This document shows positions 9,731 through 18,344 of a stretch of 64,000 nucleotides of DNA, piece after piece. Origin of the DNA: 9FT-COMBO-48-23 sp964400675 (GTDB lineage Bacteria; Chloroflexota; Dehalococcoidia; GIF9; UBA5629); assembly GCA_964400675.1 (NCBI GenBank), contig CAYNVO010000007.1, forward strand, positions 71,764 through 135,763. Direction: 5' to 3'. The notes under the pieces were generated by a model. That model was not told the DNA's origin and searched no databases. It saw nothing but the letters and a program-made list of their open reading frames with translations. The stretch's first letter is position 1. The number at the start of each line of letters is the position of its first letter. The translations under genes and the position numbers were made by a program.

Positions 9731-9960
9731 TGAAGGAGATAATAGAGTACATCGCTAAGTCAATTGTCAACGCACCTGATGATGTAAGGGTTACTGAGGA
9801 AACTGATGACAAGGGTATGGTGGTGGTGAAGTTGGAAGTTGCTCCAGACGATAAAGGGAGAGTTATTGGTAGGCAGGGCCGTGTTGCTGAGGCGATGCGA
9901 ACCCTGCTTCGTGTGGTGGCGACTAAAGAAGGTATTCGTGTCAGGCTTGAGATAATATAG
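9730..9960 (+). CDS. khpA: KH-domain RNA-binding protein KhpA
   Basis: A 76-residue single KH domain with the GRQG loop (GRVIGRQGRVAEAMRTLL). The family forms a KhpA/KhpB RNA chaperone in other bacteria. It is translationally coupled to rpsP. The usual downstream rimM-trmD-rplS genes are absent; the next gene is the convergent atpC. Confidence 0.9.
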   Translation: MKEIIEYIAKSIVNAPDDVRVTEETDDKGMVVVKLEVAPDDKGRVIGRQGRVAEAMRTLLRVVATKEGIRVRLEII

Positions 9961-9988
9961 CTGACCTGCCAGGTACACTGTAGGTCAG
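9961..9988. terminator. Weak hairpin between convergent khpA and atpC
   Basis: CTGACCT at 9961-9967 pairs with AGGTCAG at 9982-9988 around a 14-base loop, directly after the khpA stop. There is no T-run, so a terminator role is only a guess. Confidence 0.25.
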
Positions 9989-10053
9989 TGGCCTGGTCAT
10001 TGTAAGCCCCGCAATTCTGAGAGATAATCTCCTGCTTATTTACTGAAGGATAA

Positions 10054-10479
10054 CTATCGCCTTGGTGCCGGCTTTCGACGTCTTCTTTCAGCTACCTTAA
10101 GGCGTATAATAGAACGAAGGAGAGCAGCTTGTGCTTGGGCCATATCTAGTTCTGGTGTATGGGTCTTGAGCCGTTCTTCAGCCTGACGTTTAGCCTCTTC
10201 AGCGCGTTGAATGTCGATTTCTTCGGCACGTTCGCAAGCATCAGCCAGTATTATGATTTTATCGGGGCGTATTTCGAGAAAACCGCCGGAAACAGACATA
10301 TACGTTTCCTCGCCATCTTTTCTAATGAGTAGCTCTCCAGGGTTGAGCATGGTTATCAATGGAGCGTGATGGGGTAGGATGCCTAGCTCTCCTTCGACGC
10401 CCGGGGCGACTACCACGTTGACGTCATCAGCGAGAACTTGACGCTCAGCAGTTATAATTTCAAGCCTCAGGGTTGCCAT
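10054..10479 (-). CDS. atpC: ATP synthase F1 subunit epsilon
   Basis: A 141-residue epsilon subunit. The N-terminal beta-sandwich has the hallmark GVEGELGILPHHAPLIT, and a C-terminal helical hairpin ends in a basic tail (RRRRKPAPRR). It is the last gene of the operon and its ATG overlaps the atpD stop by one base (TAATG). Confidence 0.95.
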   Translation of the reverse strand: MATLRLEIITAERQVLADDVNVVVAPGVEGELGILPHHAPLITMLNPGELLIRKDGEETYMSVSGGFLEIRPDKIIILADACERAEEIDIQRAEEAKRQAEERLKTHTPELDMAQAQAALLRSIIRLKVAERRRRKPAPRR

Positions 10480-11873
10480 TATTCTCCCTCAAGTGTCTTG
10501 GCTTTTGCTATTGCTTCCTCAATTGTTCCGACCATGAAAAAAGCAGATTCAGGAAGCTGGTCATACTTGCCGCCCAAGATTTCTTTGAAACCGCGGACTG
10601 TTTCTTTTATGGGAACGTATTTGCCTTCGGTGCCAGTGAAAGCCTCAGCAACGAACATAGGCTGAGAGAGGAACCTTTGAATACGGCGGGCTCTGGCTAC
10701 GGTGAGTTTGTCCTCGTCGCTCAGCTCCTCCATACCTAATATGGAGATTACGTCTTGGAGGTCTTTGTAGCGTTGTAAAACTCGTTGTACACCGCGAGCA
10801 ACCTGATAATGCTCTTCGCCGACAACTTGAGGGTCGAGAATGCGAGAAGTTGAAGTTAACGGGTCGACCGCAGGATAGATACCAAGCTCTGCTATAGAGC
10901 GTTCCAACGAAATTACTCCGTCGAGATGACCGAACGTAGTTACGATTCCGGGGTCTGTGTAGTCATCAGCGGGCACGTATATGGCTTGAAATGAAGTGAT
11001 GGAACCTCTCTTTGTCGAGGTAATTCTTTCTTCCAGTTCACCGACATCAGTACCTAGTGTGGGTTGGTAGCCAACTGCAGAGGGCATGCGGCCCAGAAGT
11101 GCTGACACCTCCATGTTGGCAAGGATATGACGGTAAATGTTATCGATGAACAGAAGTACATCTTGGCCCTCCGTTTCGCGGAAATATTCTGCCATGGTTA
11201 CGCCAGTCAAGCCAATTCGTGCTCGGACTCCGGGGGGTTCGTTCATTTGGCCAAATGCCATAATGGTCTTTTCTATAACGCCAGATTCCTTCATCTCTCG
11301 CCAAAGGTCGTTGCCTTCTCTTGACCTCTCACCCACACCGGCGAATACGGAGAAACCACCGTGCTCGGTGGCAATATTATGAATCAGCTCCATTATGATA
11401 ACAGTCTTGCCTACTCCAGCTCCGCCGTAAGCGCCTACCTTACCTCCTCTGGTAAAAGGAGTAATCAAGTCTATTACTTTTAGACCTGTTTCCAGCATTT
11501 GACTTGTTGTTTCCTGCTCTTCTAGCGGAGGTGGGGGGCGATGAATTGGGAGTCTCTCCTTGGTTTCTACGGGACCAAGGTTATCTAGTGGTTCTCCGAA
11601 GACATTAAACAACCTCCCTAGAGTAGCTTTACCTACAGGAACAGATACTGGTGCTCCGGTGTCAATCGCCTCGATACCTCTTTCTAGCCCGTCGGTAGGG
11701 CATAGAGCTAGACAGCGCACCCAATTATTGCCTGTATGTTGCTGAACTTCAAGAATAATCTTATCGCCATTTTGATTAATCTCGATGGCGTTATAGATTG
11801 CTGGTAACGCTTCCTGAGGAAACTCTACATCAACTACTGTTCCGATTACTTGGACTACTTTGCCTTTTGCCAA
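10479..11873 (-). CDS. atpD: ATP synthase F1 subunit beta
   Basis: The catalytic beta subunit, 464 residues from the start chosen here. The P-loop GGAGVGKT and the DELSEED-like segment (EELSDEDKL) are present. I prefer a TTG start at 11873 (LAKGKVVQVIG) because a strong GAGGAGGTGA lies just upstream, immediately after the atpG stop. The longer frame starting at 11921 would overlap atpG by 35 bases and add residues not typical of the family. Confidence 0.95.
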   Translation of the reverse strand: MAKGKVVQVIGTVVDVEFPQEALPAIYNAIEINQNGDKIILEVQQHTGNNWVRCLALCPTDGLERGIEAIDTGAPVSVPVGKATLGRLFNVFGEPLDNLGPVETKERLPIHRPPPPLEEQETTSQMLETGLKVIDLITPFTRGGKVGAYGGAGVGKTVIIMELIHNIATEHGGFSVFAGVGERSREGNDLWREMKESGVIEKTIMAFGQMNEPPGVRARIGLTGVTMAEYFRETEGQDVLLFIDNIYRHILANMEVSALLGRMPSAVGYQPTLGTDVGELEERITSTKRGSITSFQAIYVPADDYTDPGIVTTFGHLDGVISLERSIAELGIYPAVDPLTSTSRILDPQVVGEEHYQVARGVQRVLQRYKDLQDVISILGMEELSDEDKLTVARARRIQRFLSQPMFVAEAFTGTEGKYVPIKETVRGFKEILGGKYDQLPESAFFMVGTIEEAIAKAKTLEGE

Positions 11874-11886
11874 AATTTCACCTCCT

Positions 11887-12744
11887 CTAGTGTAGGACTT
11901 CGACGCCTCCTGTAATATCAAGGAGTTCTGTGGTAATCATTTCCTGACGGGCTTTATTTAAAGTCAGAGTAAGATCAGAGATAACTTCGTTGGCATTATC
12001 GGTGGCGTTTCGCATGGCGACCATTCGAGCCGATTGCTCGCTGGCAATGGCCTCGCGAATGGCATGATAAACCTTCATTTCCACGAAGCGTGGCAGAAGC
12101 TCACCCAGAACAAACTTGGGGTCTGGTTCGTAAATATATTCTGTAGTTTCCGTCTTAGGTATTGTCGCCGGTTCTACAGGAAGCAGCGGCTCTAATATTG
12201 GCTTCTGGGTCATAGTACTTATGAATTGAGTGTAGGCTAGATAGACCATGTCGATGGAACCGTTAGTGTAGTCATCGATAATAATGTGGGAAATAGGTAG
12301 TGTTTCAAGCAATGTAGGACGGTCACTAATCTTCGTAAACTCGGCACGGACATCGCGTTTATAACGTATCATGAAGTCTCGCCCTTTGCGACCGATAGTG
12401 ACAAGCGTAACCGGCACACTCTGTCCCAGAATGAAATTAGCTGTTAAGCGATTCAGATTAGCGTTGAGTCCACCGCATAGGCCTCTGTCTGTAGTAATAT
12501 GCACTACGGCTATTTTCTTTATGTCCCTTTTTGCTAACAGGGGATGCAGGGCCCCACTCTTTGCAGACTCAACGGCGAGGTCAGCGATTATCTGGCCGAT
12601 CTTGTCGCTGTATGGCCGTCCAGCCAAAGCTTGTTCTTGAGCGCGCTTCATCTTGGCAGTGGCAATCATTTCCATTGCCCTGGTGATTTTAGCTGTGCTC
12701 TGGACACTGCGAATACGTCTACGAAGAAGCCGTGGACTAATCAT
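11887..12744 (-). CDS. atpG: ATP synthase F1 subunit gamma
   Basis: A 285-residue gamma (rotor shaft) subunit. The N-terminal coiled-coil helix RRRIRSVQSTAKITRAMEMI and the C-terminal MRNATDNANEVISDLTLTLN helix are characteristic, with TDRGLCGGLN in the Rossmann-like middle domain. It lies between atpA and atpD in the standard order. Confidence 0.95.
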   Translation of the reverse strand: MISPRLLRRRIRSVQSTAKITRAMEMIATAKMKRAQEQALAGRPYSDKIGQIIADLAVESAKSGALHPLLAKRDIKKIAVVHITTDRGLCGGLNANLNRLTANFILGQSVPVTLVTIGRKGRDFMIRYKRDVRAEFTKISDRPTLLETLPISHIIIDDYTNGSIDMVYLAYTQFISTMTQKPILEPLLPVEPATIPKTETTEYIYEPDPKFVLGELLPRFVEMKVYHAIREAIASEQSARMVAMRNATDNANEVISDLTLTLNKARQEMITTELLDITGGVEVLH

Positions 12745-12753
12745 TGTTTTCCT

Positions 12754-14265
12754 TTAGTAAGCCACACTTTTCTTGAATTCTGATATTGCCGATTTTAACA
12801 TCTCTTCAGTTTCCGGTTTGATTTCCTTATCGGTCAAGATACGCTGAGTTATTTTAGGGTGATTCGTTTCCATAAACCGATGGAAGCCCTGTTCAAAAGC
12901 GGAAATTTTTTCCACTGGCACATCATCCAGATAGCCATTCGTGACAGCGTACAGAATGGCTACCTCTTTGTCTAAGGACATCGGAGCGTATTGGGGCTGT
13001 TTCAGTACTTCGGTGATTCGTTGCCCGCGCTCTAGCTGGGACCGGGTAGCTTTATCTAAATCAGCGGTACCGAATTGGGCGAAGGCGGCCAGCTCGCGAT
13101 ATTGAGCCATATCTATCCTCAGTCTACCAGCTACCTGTCTCATGGCTCTGGTCTGGGCATTGCCACCTACCCTTGATACCGATAAGCCAATGTTTAATGC
13201 CGGACGGATACCGCTATTAAACATATCTGTTTCAAGATAAATCTGCCCGTCGGTAATAGAGATAACATTGGTTGGAATATAAGCAGCTAAATCACCAGCC
13301 TGGATTTCTATGATAGGGAGGGCGGTGAGTGAGCCGCCGCCATGTTCTTCATCTAACTTAGCAGCTCGTTCGAGAAGTCGGCTGTGAAGGTAGAAGACAT
13401 CACCGGGGTAGGCCTCACGGCCAGGCGGACGCCTGAGTATAAGTGATATCTGTCGGTAAGCCCAGGCGTGCTTTGTTAGATCGTCATAGATAACCAGCGC
13501 ATCCCTTCCCTGCTCCATGAATTCTTCGCCGATGGCACATCCAGAGTAAGGGGCTAAATATTGCAAAGGCGCTGGGTCAGAAGCGTTAGCTGCGACCACT
13601 ATAGTATGCTCCATGACTCCATATTTCTGGAATGTTCCTACTACTTGTGCCACCTTGGATGTTTTTTGTCCGATAGCTACGTAAATGCAGATAAGGTCTC
13701 CGCCTTTCTGTCTGATAATGGCATCGATAGCGATGGCTGATTTGCCTATGGACCGGTCACCTATAATTAACTCGCGTTGACCTCGCCCAATCGGAATCAA
13801 GGCATCTATTGCCTTTATACCTGTATATACCGGTGTGTTCACTCGCTGCCTCATTACAACGTTAGGTGCAACTCTTTCTACTGGCCGAGTCTTGGTCGAT
13901 TTAATCGGCCCAAGCTCGTCTAAAGGGTTGCCTAGTGGGTCAACCACTCGGCCGATAAGCTCGTCACCCACAGGCACCTCGACTACTCTTCCGGTGGAGC
14001 GGACTTCGTCACCTTCTTTAATATGGCTGAAGTCGCCAAGAATAACAGCAGCGACATTATCCTCCTCCAAATTGAGTGCTAACCCCATAATATTGTTAGG
14101 GAATTCCAGAAGTTCGTTATATTTAGCACCACGAAGTCCATGAATTCGAGCAACGCCGTCACCGACGCTGATCACTGTACCCACATCTACCATGGTCACA
14201 GTGGAGCCGAATTGCCTGATGTTCTCTTTAATTACTGAGACTATGTCTCGTCCTTCTGTTGTCAT
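12754..14265 (-). CDS. atpA: ATP synthase F1 subunit alpha
   Basis: A 503-residue regulatory alpha subunit. It has the family N-terminus (VGTVISVGDGVARIHGL) and the R-finger region (ALNIGLSVSRVGGNAQ). The P-loop reads GDRSIGKSAIA, where most bacteria have GDRQTGKTAIA. The nucleotide at this non-catalytic site may therefore be held differently, or this may be a lineage feature. The gene is in the standard position between atpH and atpG. Confidence 0.95.
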   Translation of the reverse strand: MTTEGRDIVSVIKENIRQFGSTVTMVDVGTVISVGDGVARIHGLRGAKYNELLEFPNNIMGLALNLEEDNVAAVILGDFSHIKEGDEVRSTGRVVEVPVGDELIGRVVDPLGNPLDELGPIKSTKTRPVERVAPNVVMRQRVNTPVYTGIKAIDALIPIGRGQRELIIGDRSIGKSAIAIDAIIRQKGGDLICIYVAIGQKTSKVAQVVGTFQKYGVMEHTIVVAANASDPAPLQYLAPYSGCAIGEEFMEQGRDALVIYDDLTKHAWAYRQISLILRRPPGREAYPGDVFYLHSRLLERAAKLDEEHGGGSLTALPIIEIQAGDLAAYIPTNVISITDGQIYLETDMFNSGIRPALNIGLSVSRVGGNAQTRAMRQVAGRLRIDMAQYRELAAFAQFGTADLDKATRSQLERGQRITEVLKQPQYAPMSLDKEVAILYAVTNGYLDDVPVEKISAFEQGFHRFMETNHPKITQRILTDKEIKPETEEMLKSAISEFKKSVAY

Positions 14266-14278
14266 CTTATTCTCCCCC

Positions 14279-14827
14279 TTATGGGTAGTTTCTACTTTTT
14301 AAGGCCAGACTTTTCTTTAGCATCTCTAATTTGTTACGTATGCTAGCGTCAATAAGACTATCATCTATTCTGGCGATAAAGCCACCTAGAATATCCGGGT
14401 TGACCTGGATGTTAATGCTGACTTTCTCGCCGATAATTGCTTCAAGGTGGTGGCTAAGTTTTTCTCTTTCTGTATTATCAAGTGCGATGGCAGTGGTAAC
14501 CTCGGCAGTTTTTATCCCATGATGGTCATTTAACAGGCGTTCATATTCGTCTGCAAGTTGCCCGACGTTTTTGAGCTGGCCTTTAGCAATGAGAAGGTAG
14601 ACTAGATTCATGGCCATAGGATTCATTTCCCCCAATATTTCACGTGCTACCTTTGCCTTCAGTTCAAACGGTAATTTCGGGTTTTCTATCAATGATGTAA
14701 ATTCAGGATCTTGCATCAATTGAGCAATTTTCCCCAAGTCAGACTGCCACTCTTTTAGCTTATTGCTTTCCAGAGCAATCTCAAAGACTGCTTGAGCATA
14801 GCGCTTGACAGAAGTTGTTATCGGCAT
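14279..14827 (-). CDS. atpH: ATP synthase F1 subunit delta
   Basis: A 182-residue delta (stator) subunit. It has the N-terminal six-helix domain (VKRYAQAVFEIALES) and the C-terminal NPDILGGFIARIDDSLID motif. It follows atpF by 15 bases. Confidence 0.93.
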   Translation of the reverse strand: MPITTSVKRYAQAVFEIALESNKLKEWQSDLGKIAQLMQDPEFTSLIENPKLPFELKAKVAREILGEMNPMAMNLVYLLIAKGQLKNVGQLADEYERLLNDHHGIKTAEVTTAIALDNTEREKLSHHLEAIIGEKVSINIQVNPDILGGFIARIDDSLIDASIRNKLEMLKKSLALKSRNYP

Positions 14828-14842
14828 TTGATTTCTGGCTTT

Positions 14843-15343
14843 CTATGTTTGTTTAAAAGTTGCGCTCTCCTTGAGCACTTCATCAATAAGCTTGCGGTGC
14901 TTCTTTTTGTCTACTGTTTCTTTGATCATCTTTTCTGCAGCCAAGATGGCAATATCGGCGAATTCGGCGCGTAACTCCTCAACGGTTTTGTCTCTCTCTA
15001 GTTGTATTTCAGTGCGTGCCTTTGCAATCAAGGACTCAGCCTCTTGGCGGGCACCGTCTTTGGCCTCTTCCTTTATCCTTTCTCCTATCTGTGTCGCCTG
15101 GGCTATTACAGCCTGCCCTTCTTTGCGGGCCTTTTCTAGATGAGCTTTGATCTCCTCTTCGCTATGTGCTGTTTCCTGCCTGATTTTTTCAGCTTGCTCC
15201 ATGCTCTCTTTTATTTTAGTCTGCCTCTCATCGAGCACCTTGAGCACCGGCTTGTATAGGAATACACCGAGTAATGTAAACAAAATAATGAAGTTTACGA
15301 GAAATGCCACCAAAAGCGGTAGGTTAATTCCAATACCTTCCAT
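14843..15343 (-). CDS. atpF: ATP synthase Fo subunit b
   Basis: A 166-residue b subunit with one N-terminal membrane helix (LLVAFLVNFIILFTLLGVFL) and a long charged coiled coil rich in Glu, Lys, Ala and Arg. It is the peripheral stalk linking Fo to F1. Only a single b-type gene is present, as expected for a homodimeric stalk. Confidence 0.93.
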   Translation of the reverse strand: MEGIGINLPLLVAFLVNFIILFTLLGVFLYKPVLKVLDERQTKIKESMEQAEKIRQETAHSEEEIKAHLEKARKEGQAVIAQATQIGERIKEEAKDGARQEAESLIAKARTEIQLERDKTVEELRAEFADIAILAAEKMIKETVDKKKHRKLIDEVLKESATFKQT

Positions 15344-15430
15344 GTCATCACCTAACTTGTTAGTTTATTCATTATCCATAGAGAGTGGTCATGCATAAGC
15401 TCTTAAATTGGAGTCGGGATTTAAGCAGAC

Positions 15431-15547
15431 TCAGGCTTGGGCAAACATAAAGACGATGATTATCATACTGAAAGCCACTACAATCCCGATTGTTATAGCT
15501 GCGCCTATAAGACCACCTATGAAACCTGGCAAACCGCCTTCTTCCAT
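15431..15547 (-). CDS. 38-residue single-pass membrane microprotein in the ATP synthase operon
   Basis: A short frame starts at ATG 15547 (MEEGGLPGFIGGLIGAAI and on) and ends at TGA 15433-15431. A strong GGAGAGG lies 5 bases upstream of the ATG. After a short acidic N-terminus with Gly-rich turns, one hydrophobic helix (IGIVVAFSMIIIVFMF) spans the membrane. It sits between atpE and atpF, 15 bases after the atpE stop. It is not a known F-type subunit that I recognise. It could be an Fo assembly or lipid-like accessory peptide; this is inference from location. Confidence 0.65.
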   Translation of the reverse strand: MEEGGLPGFIGGLIGAAITIGIVVAFSMIIIVFMFAQA

Positions 15548-15562
15548 TTCTGCCTCTCCTTT

Positions 15563-15793
15563 TTATACTACTAAAGCTAGTAGAATAGCCACTATTAGGG
15601 CGTAGATTCCGATTGCTTCAGCTAAGGCACCAATCAGAATCATGTTGGTCAAGATTGGCCCTCTGGCTTCAGGGTTGCGCCCAATTGCCTGCATGGCACC
15701 AAAGCCAATAAGCCCCAGTCCTATGCCAGGGCCTATCATGCCTAGTCCACCGGCTAACCCTGCAGCTAACATTTTCATAGTTTCTGCGTCCAT
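15563..15793 (-). CDS. atpE: ATP synthase Fo subunit c
   Basis: A 76-residue c subunit with two membrane helices joined by the polar loop RNPEARGP. The ion-binding carboxylate is Glu59 in GALAEAIGIYAL. The positions that in Na+-type rings carry Gln (helix 1) and Ser/Thr next to Glu (helix 2) are Leu and Ala here, which points to H+ coupling. The start is the internal ATG at 15793, preceded by AAAAGGAGGACACAG; the longer frame to 15859 would overlap atpB. Confidence 0.93.
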   Translation of the reverse strand: MDAETMKMLAAGLAGGLGMIGPGIGLGLIGFGAMQAIGRNPEARGPILTNMILIGALAEAIGIYALIVAILLALVV

Positions 15794-15806
15794 CTGTGTC
15801 CTCCTT

Positions 15807-16769
15807 TTAATTTGCATGCTCTGGCTCCTCAGTATGGGGAGCCATGGCAATAACACCAAATACTAGTGTCAGCCCAGCGAAGATCAATGCCTGAAGAACG
15901 CCAACGAGTAATTCTAATCCATAGAAGGGGATAGATGCCACTAATGGTACTAGAAACGTGACGACCAATAGCAATATCTCACCGGCTGTCATGTTGCCAA
16001 ATAGACGGAAAGTGAAGCTGATTATCCGAATGAAATGGCTGAGAATTTCTAACATGCCTATGAATAGGTTGATAAAACCGAACATAATGCCGCTGATAGC
16101 GGGTCGGATCTTTCCCTTAAACAAGCTTATGAAACCGTCCCGTAATTGGCCGAAATTGAAGAAAGTGTTGAGATAACGGAAGAAACCGAGTGACCGCAGC
16201 CCCCAGAATTCAACACAGGTAAATGAAACTATGGCAATGGAAAGGGGGAGGTTAATATCAGTATTTGCCGCTCGGAACAAAGGTATAAATGTGCCATCGT
16301 GCTCTGTGATACCTATGGTTCCAAAGAATGGTAGAAGAGCTAGATAGGCATTGGTCAAAACGTAAAGAAAGATAGTGGCTACCACGGGGAAAAGAATGCT
16401 CGCATTCTTTTCCCCGGCTACGCTCTTAACGAAGTTCAATAGCGTTTCTACAATCACCTCGGCTAGACTTTGAAGCCTTCCAGGTATTAGTTTCATCTTG
16501 CGAGTGCAGGCATAAACGAAGCCTATTAAAACGATTATAGTAAGCCAAGAGGCAATGAGAGTATTCGTAATAGTTAACATAGGAGTATGGAATATCCCTT
16601 CTGATGGGAGTTCGACATGGGGTTTGGAGTTATCTAAGAAACTAGGTGCGTTGATACCCAGTAGGCTGGATCCCAGTGGGCCGACAATCAGACCAGTTAG
16701 AAGTAGTGCCAAGAGGATAATAATTACCCCGGCCAATATCTTAGTTGAGCAGCCACATCCCATATTCAT
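15807..16769 (-). CDS. atpB: ATP synthase Fo subunit a
   Basis: A 320-residue a subunit. The essential Arg is in ISFTFRLFGNMTAGEILL, and the last helix carries LQALIFAGLTLVFGVIA. An unusual Cys-containing N-terminus (MNMGCGCSTK) precedes the first membrane helix. It forms the ion half-channels with the c ring. Confidence 0.93.
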   Translation of the reverse strand: MNMGCGCSTKILAGVIIILLALLLTGLIVGPLGSSLLGINAPSFLDNSKPHVELPSEGIFHTPMLTITNTLIASWLTIIVLIGFVYACTRKMKLIPGRLQSLAEVIVETLLNFVKSVAGEKNASILFPVVATIFLYVLTNAYLALLPFFGTIGITEHDGTFIPLFRAANTDINLPLSIAIVSFTCVEFWGLRSLGFFRYLNTFFNFGQLRDGFISLFKGKIRPAISGIMFGFINLFIGMLEILSHFIRIISFTFRLFGNMTAGEILLLVVTFLVPLVASIPFYGLELLVGVLQALIFAGLTLVFGVIAMAPHTEEPEHAN

Positions 16770-16778
16770 CGCGCTTTT

Positions 16779-17081
16779 TTATCCCCCGCCTTTTTCTTGC
16801 CCCTTTTGTTCTATGTAAAAACGGCGAAGTATGCGGTAAAGACCGTAGAAAGCAATCAATGTACCTATGCCAAATCCAATGAGAGTATATAGAGGATGTG
16901 TGTCAAGTCTCTCTGGGCGGTCAAGCCAATAACCAATGCCGGTTGTTATAACTAGGCTCAAAGCTACATACCAACCCACGTTAAAAATAAGCCAAAGAGG
17001 CTTAGCCCATTCCCTAGATGTCGGTTTGTCAGATTTAGGCTGCTCTTTCATATAGTAGACGTTCTCTTGTACTGAAGTCAT
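16779..17081 (-). CDS. AtpZ/AtpI-like ATP synthase accessory membrane protein
   Basis: A 100-residue protein with two membrane helices (WLIFNVGWYVALSLVITTGI and the segment around TLIGFGIGTLIAFYGLYRIL). It is the first gene of the ATP synthase operon, where AtpZ/AtpI proteins usually lie. They assist c-ring assembly or Mg2+ supply in other bacteria. The assignment rests on topology, size and position. Confidence 0.75.
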   Translation of the reverse strand: MTSVQENVYYMKEQPKSDKPTSREWAKPLWLIFNVGWYVALSLVITTGIGYWLDRPERLDTHPLYTLIGFGIGTLIAFYGLYRILRRFYIEQKGQEKGGG

Positions 17082-17427
17082 GTTGCTACTTCTGCAATCT
17101 GCTTTCTAGTTACAATTACTATGCTTCAGAAAACACGTGAAACCTCTTCTTGCTTGGGCACATTTTGTCCATGCACTTACTCTAGCAGATTGAGAAATAG
17201 TTGTCATCGACCTTAGGACTAGTTTTCATATGTACTAAAAGACGATGCCATAAATTGTCGATGGGCTACTTTAGTTTGGCTTTATCTGTTAGGTATTTAC
17301 CCCTCGCAACTCTTATATGCGCCACAGTGTTTGTTAGATACAAAGCTATGCTACCGTGAGAAGCACTGATAAATCCCAATCTAGTTATTAAACAGGCTTT
17401 TTAAATGTAGCGCGTCTATGAGTCTGT
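17082..17427. other. Gap upstream of the ATP synthase operon
   Basis: No gene seen. It contains inverted pairs that could fold in the atp leader: CAATCTGC (17095-17102) with GCAGATTG (17187-17194), and CATCGAC (17205-17211) with GTCGATG (17257-17263). No convincing sigma70-type promoter could be picked out. Confidence 0.35.
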
Positions 17428-18210
17428 TTATGATTTATGCTTCCCTATGTCATCTAGGTCGAGCGTATTTATGAAAGGTAAAAAAGCTGACAGTTTCTTT
17501 AGTTCCTGATCATCAGGTTTACCTTTACCGCCTGGCTTATCTGTACCTTTATCTGTGGGGATGGGCTTGCCTGTTTCTCTGTCAAGTATGATGCCGGCTT
17601 TGTCCAGAACTGCTTCCTCAACATATATAGGTACCGTTGCCCTTACTGCCAAAGCGATTGCGTCGCTGGGACGTGAATCAAGCTTTATATTGGTTAGTAG
17701 CCACTGTTCGTGGTCCTTGTCAAAGCGGAGTACAAACATCAGCCCATCATCATTCGTTGCCTCGATGAATCTGCCATCTGTGTCTTGCCATTCATTTGCT
17801 ATTTTAAGTTTGTGTTCTTTTCCCTGCCAGGTGAGAGATATCCAAGAACCGTTGTCATATCCTCGGCGCTTACTACTATCAGGCGGGAACTTTATGCTTA
17901 CCTGTTTCGGTCCATCAGTGGATTCGAGAATAATTTGGGCATAGAATGTGTCCGAGCGGAGATCACTTACAACAATTTTGCTTATCACGGTTCCTGATGT
18001 GGATTCTAGTGCGAAAATTGCACTTTTCAGCAGGTCGTGGGTCATCGGTCGTGCTAAGTCAACGTTTTGCAATTTTATCGATATAGCGTCTGCTTCTGCT
18101 GGACCGATCCAGATGGGCAGGTAGCGGTCTGATGCTTTCTCTCTCAGGATTACCACGTGCTGATAATTCATCATGCTTACCCGAATGCTGTCAATCGTCA
18201 TCTCGATCAT
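17428..18210 (-). CDS. Bifunctional nuclease (BFN/DUF151) family protein with internal insertion
   Basis: A ~260-residue DUF151 protein. The N-terminal half (LREKASDRYLPIWIGPAEAD) and the family signature DSRPSDAIALAVR are clear. Between them lie about 85 extra residues (roughly the segment from SIKFPPDSS to QWLLTNIKL), whereas typical members join the two halves almost directly. The C-terminus is Gly/Lys/Asp-rich (GKGKPDDQE). The ATG at 18210 is chosen because GGAGG precedes it and because a good promoter lies at 18241-18269, downstream of the alternative start at 18255. Function of the family in bacteria is poorly defined. Confidence 0.85.
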   Translation of the reverse strand: MIEMTIDSIRVSMMNYQHVVILREKASDRYLPIWIGPAEADAISIKLQNVDLARPMTHDLLKSAIFALESTSGTVISKIVVSDLRSDTFYAQIILESTDGPKQVSIKFPPDSSKRRGYDNGSWISLTWQGKEHKLKIANEWQDTDGRFIEATNDDGLMFVLRFDKDHEQWLLTNIKLDSRPSDAIALAVRATVPIYVEEAVLDKAGIILDRETGKPIPTDKGTDKPGGKGKPDDQELKKLSAFLPFINTLDLDDIGKHKS

Positions 18211-18240
18211 GAGTGGTCCTCCGTATACTACGCAAAAACC

Positions 18241-18269
18241 ATTGTACTCTATCAAATTTTAGCTGTCAA
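18241..18269 (-). promoter_or_regulatory. sigma70-type promoter of the DUF151 gene
   Basis: On the minus strand TTGACA (18269-18264), a 17-base spacer and TACAAT (18246-18241) match the consensus with one mismatch. Transcription would begin near 18234, about 24 bases before the ATG at 18210. Confidence 0.7.
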
Positions 18270-18344
18270 TTTGTATTAGGTAGAGTGCTTTCATAAAATA
18301 TTAAAGGGGGTTTGTAGCGGTTAGATTAATGTATTGGAGGTGTT

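Noticed and set aside
11874..11921. Longer N-terminus for atpD
   Set aside because: It would overlap atpG by 35 bases, whereas a perfect ribosome site precedes the TTG at 11873.
17291..17301. Additional AGGTA/TACC operator in the atp leader (spacer of two bases)
   Set aside because: The spacing differs from the other sites and the sequence is short enough to arise by chance.
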